Positions 50,733 through 59,927 of a stretch of 64,000 nucleotides of DNA are shown here, one piece after another (position 1 is the first letter of the stretch; every line of letters starts with the position of its first letter). The stretch is from NCBI GenBank assembly GCA_902778135.1, contig CACYWP010000015.1, positions 19,656-83,655 of the forward strand, written 5' to 3'. The position numbers were made by a program, and so were the translations under genes. The stretch comes from an uncultured Coriobacteriaceae bacterium. GTDB taxonomy: Bacteria > Actinomycetota > Coriobacteriia > Coriobacteriales > Atopobiaceae. The notes beneath the pieces were generated by a model that did not search any database, was not told where the DNA came from, and was given only the letters and a program-made list of their open reading frames with translations.

Positions 50733-53336
50733 ATGAGAGACGAACGCGACAACTCCCCCTTCCGATTCGGTCTGGCCACGCTTGTCCTGGTGGGGCTGGT
50801 AGCGGTATCGCTTGCCGGTGTCATCGCGGGCGGAGGGGTATTTTGCGCCTGCGTCGCCGCGGCGGGGTCGTCCCTGCTGACGCTTCTTGTCACCCGCGGT
50901 CGCAGCCAGGCGGATGCGCCCGTTCTGCCCGACAACCCAAACGAGACGCCTTGCGACCAGGTCATGGACGAGATTCCCGCAACGCCATCGCCTGACGCGG
51001 AACCGCCGGCACCCGAACCTCCCACTGCGGAGCTCGACGCCGACAAAGGGCCGACGACGACACGGGAAGCCATGGAGCTCGAGGAAGTCACGACGATTCC
51101 GCCCGCAGAGTCCGAGGCAATCGCACCAGGCCTTCCCACGGGCCCCGACGCAGAGCCCCGCGAGAACGTGTCGCAAGCGACCGCCCTCTCCCCCACGGAG
51201 CCCACGGTACCCGTCCCCGAAACCTCGCTCCTCGACTTCGCCGCGCTCTCGGAACGCCTGGTCTCCTCGCAGGAGCCAATCGGCGAGCTGAAGCGTTTCG
51301 TTCGCGACATCCGTCGCCGCGAACGCAGCGGGTCGAAGCAGCTGCCCCCCTCGGAGCTGGAGCGCTATGCGGCCCGACTGCTCGACGAGGCAGGTCTCTT
51401 CGCCAAGGACGTGGAGCTTCCGCGCATCGCCATCGTTCGTCCCAAGCCCTCGCACATGCTCTACCTGCGCACCAGCGAGCCGCGCATCCCCTACCTTGCC
51501 AAGCTGCGGATCATTCGCATAGAGGCCGCACTGAACGCCCTGCGCTTCGCCGACGCCTCGCTGGGGACCGATGCCTCGATGGAGGCCGCGTATCGCCTCA
51601 ACCAGGGCCTCGCACGTTCCATCGTCGCCCAGGCGCTGCCCATCGACCAGCCCCTGGAGCTGGAAGGTGCGCTCCAGCCCGATGGTGAGTGGGCGGTGCG
51701 CTACGGCATCTCACAGGCGATCGAGACCCTCCAGGTCCCCTATCGCCTGGTCGCCCGCTATCGCACGAACGTGGCGGACGGGAACGTCGCCATCGAGGTC
51801 GACCTGACCCCAGCGGAAGCCTTCCCCTCCTCCTGCTTCGTCGACGGGCTGGGCATCGTCCCCACGACCGGTGACATGCGCCAACGGGCAGTCGCAGACT
51901 ATGCGCTGCGGCTTGGGCTGTTGCTCGCCGCCAGCGCGTTCCGGTGCTCCCCGCGCATCCGTCACGTGTGGGTTGCCGGCATCATGGAGACCGCGACGAG
52001 ACGCACGTGCTATTACTGCGTCGACTTTGACCGCTGGCGTTTCGCGCGCGTCGACCTCCAGGACATAGGGGACCTGCAGGAGACCTATCGGTCCTTCGCG
52101 CCTGTCCTGCGCTACGAGGACGGGTGGCTGCGGCCCGTGCGCCAGACATTCCACCTGGAGGAGGAGCGCTTCTGTCCCACCAGGCGCTACATGCCCGTCT
52201 CGCTCTCGTCCCGACGGCTGGAGGGGCAGGTCGCCACCTCGCTGGGCACCGACCACGTCTCGGGTCTTGCGATCGAGGAGGCAGACGGCAGGACGGTCGT
52301 CGCGAATGCCATCATGATGCGCCTGACGCCCGACACCGACGAACGCGCGACGCAGAAGAACGTCCGCACCGTCATGGAGCTGGCTGCGGACGACCCCGAC
52401 CCAACCGTCAGAACGGCTGCCGAGCGCGTCGTGCGGGGCCTCATCGATGGGTCCCTGCATTCCGACGCACTGTCGGTGGGCGAGGAGTTCGTGCGTGGCG
52501 ACGCGCTCAATCGCGCGAACGACCGTGCCAAGGAGCTGCTGATGCAGCAGCGGCCAGCCGAGGCGGCGCAGGCGGTCGCCCCCATCATCGATGCCATCGA
52601 TGCGTCGCATTGCTACGACGACAGCGCGTCGGTCGCCTACCGCTACTTCAACAGCTACGTGGAGCGCGCTCTGTACAATCGCCTCTCCGCCGACGACGGG
52701 GACCGCCGTACGGTGATGCTGGTGCCTGACGCCTACTACGAGGCGCATCTCATCCTGTCGGTCACCAGCATGATGGAAGGCGACACGGACGTCGCGGAGA
52801 TGCACGCCCGGCGCCTCATCGACCTGGCGCCCCTGGACGGCAGGTCCCACCTGCACCTCGTCAAGTGCCTCGAGATGCAGGGACGCAATGACGAGGCCAT
52901 CGAGCAGCTCTGCCGCATGCTCGAGATGGCACACGAGCCCATCGGGATGGGCCTCGCCTACTACCGCATGGCATTCTTCCAGTGGCAACGCGGCAACATT
53001 TCGGCTGCGCGGGCCTGCTACCAATGCGCCATGCACTTCCTGCCGGGTTCGACGCCGATGATGGCCATGGAGCTGTCGGTGCTCTACCTCCAGAACCCCG
53101 ACATGGTGGAGCAGGAGTCGAGCGACGAGCAGATCGAGCAGACGCTTGCCGACTACGACATCCCCATGGCCCCGACGGAGCACACCTCCGAGGTCTTCTA
53201 CGAGTGCGCGCAGGCGTCGCTGGATGCCGAGATCTTCCCCGTGGCACGCAACTTTGCCAGCATCCTAGGCGCCTTCTCCGGTGACGACATCATCGCCGGC
53301 CTCATCCGCTCGCTGGAGGACGCCCCCGACCACTAG
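50733..53336 (+). CDS. Membrane protein with TPR-like C-terminal domain
   Basis: The 867-residue protein has two hydrophobic N-terminal segments (FGLATLVLVGLVAVSLAGVI and FCACVAAAGSSLLTLLV), a Pro/Glu/Thr-rich linker (about 60-165), an uncharacterised middle domain (about 165-560) and a helical-repeat C terminus (about 570-865). The latter includes TPR-like units such as DVAEMHARRLIDLAPLDGRS, LHLVKCLEMQGRNDEAIEQL and GNISAARACYQCAMHFLPGS. No family was recognised for the middle domain. No Shine-Dalgarno sequence precedes the ATG; TATACA lies 10 bases upstream of it, so the mRNA may be leaderless. The hydrophobic N terminus suggests a scaffold at the inner face of the membrane. Confidence 0.75.
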   Translation: MRDERDNSPFRFGLATLVLVGLVAVSLAGVIAGGGVFCACVAAAGSSLLTLLVTRGRSQADAPVLPDNPNETPCDQVMDEIPATPSPDAEPPAPEPPTAELDADKGPTTTREAMELEEVTTIPPAESEAIAPGLPTGPDAEPRENVSQATALSPTEPTVPVPETSLLDFAALSERLVSSQEPIGELKRFVRDIRRRERSGSKQLPPSELERYAARLLDEAGLFAKDVELPRIAIVRPKPSHMLYLRTSEPRIPYLAKLRIIRIEAALNALRFADASLGTDASMEAAYRLNQGLARSIVAQALPIDQPLELEGALQPDGEWAVRYGISQAIETLQVPYRLVARYRTNVADGNVAIEVDLTPAEAFPSSCFVDGLGIVPTTGDMRQRAVADYALRLGLLLAASAFRCSPRIRHVWVAGIMETATRRTCYYCVDFDRWRFARVDLQDIGDLQETYRSFAPVLRYEDGWLRPVRQTFHLEEERFCPTRRYMPVSLSSRRLEGQVATSLGTDHVSGLAIEEADGRTVVANAIMMRLTPDTDERATQKNVRTVMELAADDPDPTVRTAAERVVRGLIDGSLHSDALSVGEEFVRGDALNRANDRAKELLMQQRPAEAAQAVAPIIDAIDASHCYDDSASVAYRYFNSYVERALYNRLSADDGDRRTVMLVPDAYYEAHLILSVTSMMEGDTDVAEMHARRLIDLAPLDGRSHLHLVKCLEMQGRNDEAIEQLCRMLEMAHEPIGMGLAYYRMAFFQWQRGNISAARACYQCAMHFLPGSTPMMAMELSVLYLQNPDMVEQESSDEQIEQTLADYDIPMAPTEHTSEVFYECAQASLDAEIFPVARNFASILGAFSGDDIIAGLIRSLEDAPDH

Positions 53337-53440
53337 GCGCTACGCCGCACGGGGCATGGCCGGAAATGCAACAGAGGAGTCAAGCAGAGCGCCAATGACA
53401 GACAAGCATCGGGAGATGCCGCTGGACCAGGTTCCGAGGA

Positions 53441-53518
53441 GTTCGACCATCTGGGACGGTTCTCCACGGTCGAAAACGGCTGTTTTCGACCGTGGAGAAC
53501 CGTCCCAGAAGGTCGAAC
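53441..53518. repeat. Palindromic intergenic repeat, copy 2
   Basis: Two 37-base arms (53441-53477 and 53482-53518) differ by one base and enclose the loop GGCT. The core GGGACGGTTCTCC-CGGTCGAA is shared with copy 1 at 17521-17588. It lies in the 382-base gap between the TPR gene and the hydrogenase genes, which otherwise shows no gene. Confidence 0.87.
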
Positions 53519-53718
53519 CGGGGAGTTGTGCGGAGGAGGAGAGCCTGCGCCGCCTTGACGGAACCCGGCTGCCAGCGGGAGCTGCCTCCGCTGTCGGCAC
53601 CGGACCTCTACCAGCAACGACGCCGCGTAGGTCACTACCTTTCGATCTTGGGAATTGCTACCATGGGACACACCCGAAAACAGGGCACCCAGCGCCCGAA
53701 GCGAAGGAGAGGTAACCC

Positions 53719-53976
53719 ATGGAGACTCGCGTTGCCGTCATCGGCATCATCGTCGAGAACAGCCAGTCCGTCGACCAGCTCAACGACATTCTGCACGAGT
53801 ATGGCGCCTACATCATCGGTCGTATGGGCATCCCCTACCGCGCCAAGGGCATCAACATCATCAGCATCGCCATCGATGCACCACAGGACGTCATCTCCGC
53901 GCTTGCCGGCAAGGTCGGCAACCTGCCAGGCGTCAGCGCGAAGACGGCCTACTCCAACTTCGTCACCGAAGCCTAG
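53719..53976 (+). CDS. TM1266-family iron-only hydrogenase system regulator
   Basis: The 85-residue ACT-fold protein (METRVAVIGIIVENSQSVDQ, then GRMGIPYRAKGINIISIAI) matches the TM1266 (NikR-C-like) putative regulator found in [FeFe]-hydrogenase maturation operons. Its ligand is unknown. GGAGAGG stands before the ATG. It is followed after 11 bases by hydE, which supports the assignment. Confidence 0.9.
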   Translation: METRVAVIGIIVENSQSVDQLNDILHEYGAYIIGRMGIPYRAKGINIISIAIDAPQDVISALAGKVGNLPGVSAKTAYSNFVTEA

Positions 53977-53987
53977 CGACCCCTCTC

Positions 53988-55067
53988 ATGGACACCCTGA
54001 CATCCGAGCTCATCGACGAGCTCGCCACGACGCATACCCTTCCCATCGAGGGGTACGAGCATCTGGTGGCCCACCAGGACGAGGAGGCAGCCGCGTTGCT
54101 TGCCCAGCATGCCGATGCCGTGCGCCGCAGCATCTACGGGACCGACGTCTTCGTCCGTGGCCTCATCGAGTTCTCCAGCATCTGCAGGAACGACTGCCTC
54201 TACTGTGGCCTGCGCGCCAGCAACGCCAGCTGCGAACGATACCGCCTGAGCGAAGAGCAGATCCTCTTCTGCGTCGATATGGGCTATGAGCTGGGCTTTC
54301 GCACGTTCGTGCTGCAGAGCGGCGAAGACGGCTGGTACACCGACGAGCGCTTGTGCCCCATCGTCAGTGCCATCCGCGCAAGCCATCCCGACTGTGCGAT
54401 AACGCTCTCCGTTGGCGAGCGCAGCCGCGAGAGCTACGCCCGCCTGCGCGAGGCGGGCGCCGACCGCTACCTGCTGCGCCACGAGACGGCCGACCCCGAC
54501 CACTACGCCCTCCTGCACCCGAAGGAAATGTCCTTCGACCATCGCATGCGGTGCGTGTGCGACCTGCGCGAGCTGGGCTACCTGGTGGGCGTGGGCATGA
54601 TGGTCGGCTCCCCCTACCAGACGACCGCGCATCTGGCGCGCGACCTCGCCTTCATCGACCGGTTCAAGCCGGAGATGTGCGGCATCGGACCCTTCATCCC
54701 GCACCACGCGACCCCCTTCGCCGACCGAGCGGCTGGCACCTTGGAGCAGACCTGCTACCTGCTCTCCATCATCCGACTCATCCATCCCACGGTGCTCCTG
54801 CCTGCCACGACGGCACTTGGCACCATCCACCCGAACGGGCGCGAACGCGGCATCCTCGCAGGTGCCAACGTGGTCATGCCGAACCTCTCCCCATCCGACG
54901 TGCGGACCAAGTATCTGCTCTATGACGGCAAGATCTGCATGGGCGACGAGGCAGCCGAGTGCCGACGCTGCCTGGACCTGCGGATGGAGCGCATCGGCTA
55001 TCACGTCGTCGTCGACCGGGGAGACCCGCGTCCCAACCCCGCCGACACCACAAGGAGGCCCGCATGA
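53988..55067 (+). CDS. hydE: [FeFe]-hydrogenase maturase HydE (radical SAM)
   Basis: The 359-residue radical SAM enzyme helps build the 2Fe subcluster of the H cluster. The cluster-binding motif is CRNDCLYC (CxxxCxxC), preceded by VRGLIEFSSI. Further family segments are GGFxxxVLQSGED-like FRTFVLQSGEDGW, RHETADPDHY and GPFIPHHATP. Its ATG at 53988 has no clear ribosome binding site, only 11 bases from the preceding stop, suggesting coupling. It overlaps hydF by 4 bases. Confidence 0.94.
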   Translation: MDTLTSELIDELATTHTLPIEGYEHLVAHQDEEAAALLAQHADAVRRSIYGTDVFVRGLIEFSSICRNDCLYCGLRASNASCERYRLSEEQILFCVDMGYELGFRTFVLQSGEDGWYTDERLCPIVSAIRASHPDCAITLSVGERSRESYARLREAGADRYLLRHETADPDHYALLHPKEMSFDHRMRCVCDLRELGYLVGVGMMVGSPYQTTAHLARDLAFIDRFKPEMCGIGPFIPHHATPFADRAAGTLEQTCYLLSIIRLIHPTVLLPATTALGTIHPNGRERGILAGANVVMPNLSPSDVRTKYLLYDGKICMGDEAAECRRCLDLRMERIGYHVVVDRGDPRPNPADTTRRPA

Positions 55068-56284
55068 GCCTGAATGACACCCCCTCCGGCGAGCGTACCC
55101 ACATCGGCTTCTTCGGCGTGCGCAACGCCGGCAAGTCCAGCCTCGTCAACGCCGTCACCGGACAGGACCTGGCCGTCGTGTCGGATGTAGCCGGCACCAC
55201 CACCGACCCGGTGCGCAAGGCGATGGAGCTGCTACCCTTGGGGCCGGTGGTCATCATCGACACGCCCGGCATCGACGACGAGGGAGAGCTGGGCGAGGAG
55301 CGCGTCCGTCGCACGAGGCGCGTCCTGCGCCAGTGCGACATCGCCGTGCTCGTCAGCGACGCGACGCGAGGCCTCGGCGAGGCCGAGCGCGAGCTGCTGG
55401 ACCTGTTCGCCGAGCGTTCCATCCCCCATGTCATCGCCCTCAACAAGAGCGACCTCTCCCGCAATGCGAAGGCCCCGGTTCCCGATGGAACGACGTGCCT
55501 TGCCACCAGCGCCTTGACCGGAGAGGGCGTGTTCGAGCTGAAGGAGCTGCTGGCACACATCGCATCGCAGCATGCGCCCCAGAAGCGCCTGGTGGCAGAC
55601 CTGCTTGACGAGGGCGACGTGGCGGTTCTCGTCATGCCCATCGACGCCTCGGCACCCAAGGGTCGCCTCATCCTGCCCCAGCAGATGGTCGTGCGCGACA
55701 TCCTGGACAGCCACGCCACATGCCTGGTGTGCCAGCCCGAGGAGTTGGCCAACACCCTGGGGTCCCTGGTTCGGCCCCCACGCATCGTCATCACCGACTC
55801 GCAGGCCTTTGCACAGGTAGCCCCAGTCGTTCCGCACGACATAACGCTGACGTCCTTCTCCATCCTCATGGCTCGATACAAGGGGAGCCTGGAGCCCTTC
55901 GTGCGCGGCGCGGCGGCGCTGGCCTCGGTCACCGACGACAGCCGGGTCCTGATCAGCGAGGGGTGCACCCACCACCGCCAGTGCGAGGACATCGGCACGG
56001 TCAAGATCCCCGCCCTGCTGCGCCGCCACTCGGGAGCCGACCCCCACCTCTCCTTCACCAGCGGAGGCGACTTCCCCGACGACCTTAGCGTCTATGACCT
56101 CGTCATCCATTGCGGGGCCTGCATGCTCAACGACCGAGAGGTGGCGCATCGCGTGGGACAGGCGCGCGCTGCCGGCGTCCCGATCGTCAACTATGGCATG
56201 GCCATAGCAGCCATGAACGGCATCCTGCCCCGCACGCTCGAGGCCTTCCCCGAGATAGCCGAGCTGCTGGAGACCACGGACTAG
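55064..56284 (+). CDS. hydF: [FeFe]-hydrogenase maturation GTPase HydF
   Basis: The 406-residue scaffold protein starts with a Ras-like GTPase domain: P-loop GVRNAGKSS, G3 DTPGIDDEGELG, NKSD. The C-terminal part carries the iron-sulfur ligands: CTHHRQCEDIGTVK and HCGACML (HX n CxHCxxC variant with HCGAC). HydF is where the 2Fe cluster is assembled and from which it is delivered to HydA. The ATG overlaps the hydE stop (ATGA) behind AAGGAGG. HydG and the hydrogenase itself are not in this window. Confidence 0.95.
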   Translation: MSLNDTPSGERTHIGFFGVRNAGKSSLVNAVTGQDLAVVSDVAGTTTDPVRKAMELLPLGPVVIIDTPGIDDEGELGEERVRRTRRVLRQCDIAVLVSDATRGLGEAERELLDLFAERSIPHVIALNKSDLSRNAKAPVPDGTTCLATSALTGEGVFELKELLAHIASQHAPQKRLVADLLDEGDVAVLVMPIDASAPKGRLILPQQMVVRDILDSHATCLVCQPEELANTLGSLVRPPRIVITDSQAFAQVAPVVPHDITLTSFSILMARYKGSLEPFVRGAAALASVTDDSRVLISEGCTHHRQCEDIGTVKIPALLRRHSGADPHLSFTSGGDFPDDLSVYDLVIHCGACMLNDREVAHRVGQARAAGVPIVNYGMAIAAMNGILPRTLEAFPEIAELLETTD

Positions 56285-56337
56285 CCCCCGCGAACCAACC
56301 CCCTCGCCAGCCACGGGGGGTGGCCTGCGCGCACAGG

Positions 56338-56371
56338 GCGCGGGGCGACGTCACAACGCGTCGCCCCGCGC
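56338..56371 (+). terminator. Convergent hairpin after hydF
   Basis: A perfect 13-bp stem (GCGCGGGGCGACG and complement, 8-base loop) followed by TTCC lies between hydF and the converging fusion gene. Confidence 0.7.
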
Positions 56372-56394
56372 TTCCGCAATCTGGGATTGTGTCC

Positions 56395-58608
56395 CTACCA
56401 CTTGCGATGCGGTCGAGGGTGGACCAGCTTCTCGACGCAGAGCGCATACTCGCCGAGGTAGATCAGCTCGCGGTGGTCATCGATCCAGAAGAGGTCGGGC
56501 AGGTACTGTTCGGGGATGATCTTGGCCATCTCTGCGTGCAGGGCGTCCATGTCGTTGGTCAGGTGGCACGAGACGAAGATGGCGTCCGGCGCGGCATTGC
56601 AGACGGTCGTGGCCAGGAACTTCGCGACGATCTCCGTCATGCCACCGTAGGTCCAGATCATCTCCTTCAGCTTGCCCGACAGCTGGAACAGCTTGTGCAG
56701 CGGCGCGATCTCTCCAGCATAGTTGTTGCGCCCCTTGACCAGGTGACCGTCCACCACCAGCCCCAGTCCCGGGAAGGCATGGCCGATGCGCTGGATGTAG
56801 AACGCGACGCTGTCATAGTCGGTCTGGCCCATGTAGGCGCCCATCGCCGCCGCATTGGCATTGTTGTCCACATAGACCTCGATACCGTACTTCTTCTCCA
56901 GCTCGCGGCCCAGGTCGTAGTCCCTGATGTCGTCGGTGGGCAGCGACACCGACATGCGGTTGATGATGCCCGGCAGGACGATGCCCACCGCATCGAGGTC
57001 GTGGGCGTCCCACCCGTCCAGCTTGACCGTGGCGATGACGTCCTGGATGTCGCGGAAGTCCACATGCTGCTTGTACACCATGCCGTCGAGCACGACGCCC
57101 CTCTTGGAGAAGATGCGGTAGCCGATGACCATCGAGTGGGACCGATTGAAGACCGAGACCACCATGACGTCCTTGTCCGTGTCGATGGGACGCACGATCC
57201 TGACCTCGGTGGGCGGCAGCTCGGGCCAGACGCCCTCCGCCATGGCGTCGATGAGCAGGTCGAGGGTGGCACGCACGTCAAAGCGCGCGAAGATGTCGCC
57301 CGGTATCTCGATGACCGTGGCATTGGGGAAGGCCCTGATTGCGTCCTTGTACCGATAGCCCATCTGCGGGGCCACCATGACCACGTCGTAGGTCTCGTGC
57401 CGGGCGATTGCGTCGTCGAGCGGGCAGGCGCAGAAGTCGTAGTGCAGGGAGAGCTGCTCGGCGAGGGCACGCAGGCGGTTCTCGTAGATGGTGGTGGTCA
57501 CGCCAGCGGCGCAGCACAGCAGGACGCGCGTGGTGCCGCGCATGTCGGCTTGCTCGAGCACGGCGGACATCTCCAGGAAGAGCTCCTTGGCACGCAGCTC
57601 GTCAGTCAGCGCGAAGCGTACGCGATACATCGGTGCGCCGTCGGTCTTCCGCGTGATGCGCATCTCCACGACCTCGGGGCAGCCCTTCTGGGAGAAGAAG
57701 GTCATCCGGCCGAACATCGTGCTGGTGGCAAGGCGGATGTTCTCGTTGTCCTCCCAAGTGACGGTGCAGCCCTCGATGCGACGCGACAGCACCCACTCGC
57801 GGTAGAGCTTTCCGATGCCCTCCACGCCGATCCAGGACTCCTTGCAGTAGGCCATGTGGCGATGGATGGTACCGTCGGGAAGGTCGCCCAAGGCGACGAT
57901 CTGGTTGTACAGTTCCGCGTGCTGGCGGTCGCGCAGCATGATGTCGTCATGGTAGTGGCCCGCGTACCACACCTTCAGGCGGCTCTTGTCCAGCTTGTCG
58001 TCAACCACCTGCAGGAAGGCCGTCAGGTCGTCGTCCTGCTCGCGAGTCGGGTCGTAGTGCCGGGCCATGGCAAAGCGGCGCAGCTTGCGCGGCACCTCGT
58101 GGGTGAAGACATAGTCCACCTGCCAGCCGACGCGCTCGAGGTTGGCCCTCGCCCCCTCGAACTCCTGCTGGCTGGGCATCTCGCGACGCCACCATGACTT
58201 GCCCTCGACGCGGCCTCCGATGTCATGGGAGGGTGCGCCTCCCATGCAGAACCAACGACCGAACTTGCCCATCTCGTAGACCTGGCCGCGCAGCAGATGC
58301 AGGATGTTCTTGGTCCCCGGGATGCGCGCGACGCGTCCGCCCCGCCATTCGCAGGTGGGAAAGCTGTCCAGCAGGGTGTAGTTCTCGTGGTTGCCGTCGA
58401 TGAACAGCGTCGTCCAGGGACGGTTGTCCAGCCAGTCCAGGAAGAACTTCTCCTCCAGCGTGGGCGGGTCGCTCCACACCAGCCCGAAGTCGCCACAGAT
58501 GATGACAAAGTCGCTGCGACGCAGCTTCTCGCCCTTGGGGAAGCGGTCAGGTGTCAGCTTGCCGATGTCCAGCCAACCGTGAATGTCGCCCGTCACATAG
58601 ACAGCCAT
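56395..58608 (-). CDS. Metallophosphoesterase - PTS EIIB - ROK-like triple fusion
   Basis: The 737-residue protein joins three modules. Residues 1-255 form a calcineurin-like phosphoesterase with intact metal motifs: GDIHG (7-11), CGD (38-40), GNHE (72-75), His170 and GHYH (217-220). A helical segment follows (about 280-355). Residues 360-445 are a lactose/cellobiose-type EIIB with CCAAGVTTT (C366 the likely phospho-acceptor). Residues 478-735 resemble ROK sugar kinases (VGIVLPGI at 541, DNNANAAAMGAYMG at 581, GLGLVVDGHLVKGRNNYAGE at 615). The ROK part lacks the DxGxT ATP loop and the zinc CxCGxxGC motif, and its catalytic Asp seems replaced by Asn583, so it is probably a sensor. Follows the DUF871/MupG-like gene by 17 bases. 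Confidence 0.85.
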   Translation of the reverse strand: MAVYVTGDIHGWLDIGKLTPDRFPKGEKLRRSDFVIICGDFGLVWSDPPTLEEKFFLDWLDNRPWTTLFIDGNHENYTLLDSFPTCEWRGGRVARIPGTKNILHLLRGQVYEMGKFGRWFCMGGAPSHDIGGRVEGKSWWRREMPSQQEFEGARANLERVGWQVDYVFTHEVPRKLRRFAMARHYDPTREQDDDLTAFLQVVDDKLDKSRLKVWYAGHYHDDIMLRDRQHAELYNQIVALGDLPDGTIHRHMAYCKESWIGVEGIGKLYREWVLSRRIEGCTVTWEDNENIRLATSTMFGRMTFFSQKGCPEVVEMRITRKTDGAPMYRVRFALTDELRAKELFLEMSAVLEQADMRGTTRVLLCCAAGVTTTIYENRLRALAEQLSLHYDFCACPLDDAIARHETYDVVMVAPQMGYRYKDAIRAFPNATVIEIPGDIFARFDVRATLDLLIDAMAEGVWPELPPTEVRIVRPIDTDKDVMVVSVFNRSHSMVIGYRIFSKRGVVLDGMVYKQHVDFRDIQDVIATVKLDGWDAHDLDAVGIVLPGIINRMSVSLPTDDIRDYDLGRELEKKYGIEVYVDNNANAAAMGAYMGQTDYDSVAFYIQRIGHAFPGLGLVVDGHLVKGRNNYAGEIAPLHKLFQLSGKLKEMIWTYGGMTEIVAKFLATTVCNAAPDAIFVSCHLTNDMDALHAEMAKIIPEQYLPDLFWIDDHRELIYLGEYALCVEKLVHPRPHRKW

Positions 58609-58625
58609 TGCTCACTCCCCCATCG

Positions 58626-59822
58626 CTACCGGCACACCGGCAGGAACACGACGGCATCGCCATCGTCGATGACATCGAACAGGTCCATCTCCTCGGCATC
58701 GACGCGCGCAACGAGGTTGCGCGTCCCGTCGTCGACGATGGGCCGCAGCACGACCTGCACCTCTCCGGCGTAGTGCTTGTAGTTGTCGTTGACGATGACC
58801 ACGTCACCGCGCTCGAAGGCGGCCCCGACATGACGGCGCGGCGCGATCGTCTCGTCGGCAAAGACCAGCCGCTCGATGCGGGTGCGCCAGATCCATTCCG
58901 AGCTGTCGCCGGCATCGACGTGGGGGTAGAAGTCGAACAGGATCTCGCGCTCGACATCGCTCAGGTCAAAGAGCGGCTCGACGCGCACGCGCTTGGGCAC
59001 GGCGTCCCCGCCCTTTGGCAGGGAGAGGAAGCCCTCGAATTGACGCAGGACCTCGCGCGCCTTCTCCCGCCTCGGCTCGTACGCGAGGGGCGCGACAGCC
59101 TCTGCCACGGCGACCAGCTCGTCCTCGCTGGCGTAGGCGTTGCCGAAGAGGATGTCGGTGACGTTGCCCGTGGCCACCATGAGCCGAGCCTGCAGGTCGG
59201 CGGGATAGTCGCGGAGGCGCTCCACCGTCGGCAGGCCGCAGGTCGCGTCCCACACGCCATGGGTGCCCGGCACCTGCGACGAGACGAAGGCCCCGACACG
59301 GATGCCAAGGGGCGCCAGCCGCGCGTTGACCTCCTGGAACTTGTCCCAGCGAAAGCCCGTGTAGCGCTGGGGATAGAAGTTGTGGCAGGCAAGGATGCGC
59401 TCCTTGTCGACGCCACGCCCCACGAGCCGCTCTATGGCGTCTGGGGCGAGCGAGGACGCATTGTACTCGATCTTGATCCCATAGGGGTTGCACAGCATCT
59501 CGTAGTTGTCGTCGTCCCCATAGGCCCCGTCCATGCGCAGGATGTCCGCGCCGATGCCGTCGAACACCGACAGGTCGGCTGGCGTGGCCCCAAGGCGCGC
59601 GAGGCACTCCGGGTTGACGTCCAAGGCCACCTGCATCCCGACCTCGTGAGCCGCCGCATCGAGGTCACGGAAGTAGGCGAGCACCTCCCCGGGCGTACCC
59701 TCCACCGAGAACATGCTGGTAAAGACGCGCCGATAGCCGTGGCTCGCTGCCAGTCGCAGGTAGTCTTTGATCTCGTCCAACGGCCGGATGTCCGGATAGA
59801 CCGATACGCCCAAGGTAACCAT
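58626..59822 (-). CDS. DUF871 family protein, MupG-like (6-phospho-N-acetylmuramidase-like)
   Basis: The 398-residue TIM-barrel protein matches DUF871: LGVSVYPDIRPLDEIKDYL, GYRRVFTSMFSV, LDVNPECLARLG, MDGAYGDDDNYEML, IEYNASSL and CHNFYPQRYTG. A C-terminal cyclophilin-like domain (about 280-398) follows. One member, S. aureus MupG, hydrolyses the phosphodisaccharide MurNAc-6P-GlcNAc after PTS uptake; others sit in cellobiose-type PTS operons. Here the neighbours are EIIA, EIIB and EIIC of that PTS class. The ATG at 59822 follows GGAGG. Confidence 0.88.
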   Translation of the reverse strand: MVTLGVSVYPDIRPLDEIKDYLRLAASHGYRRVFTSMFSVEGTPGEVLAYFRDLDAAAHEVGMQVALDVNPECLARLGATPADLSVFDGIGADILRMDGAYGDDDNYEMLCNPYGIKIEYNASSLAPDAIERLVGRGVDKERILACHNFYPQRYTGFRWDKFQEVNARLAPLGIRVGAFVSSQVPGTHGVWDATCGLPTVERLRDYPADLQARLMVATGNVTDILFGNAYASEDELVAVAEAVAPLAYEPRREKAREVLRQFEGFLSLPKGGDAVPKRVRVEPLFDLSDVEREILFDFYPHVDAGDSSEWIWRTRIERLVFADETIAPRRHVGAAFERGDVVIVNDNYKHYAGEVQVVLRPIVDDGTRNLVARVDAEEMDLFDVIDDGDAVVFLPVCR

Positions 59823-59861
59823 GGAACCCTCCGATACGATGCCCCCCATGATCTGCCAAGT

Positions 59862-59897
59862 GGAAAAGGGCGGGAGGAGATTGCTCCCCTCCCGCCC
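59862..59897 (-). terminator. Terminator between EIIA and the DUF871 gene
   Basis: On the minus strand a perfect 10-bp stem GGGCGGGAGG/CCTCCCGCCC (59897-59868) is followed by TTTTCC. It lies between EIIA and the DUF871 gene. Confidence 0.75.
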
Positions 59898-59927
59898 AAG
59901 ACTCTCAGACGTGCTGTCTCAGACCGA

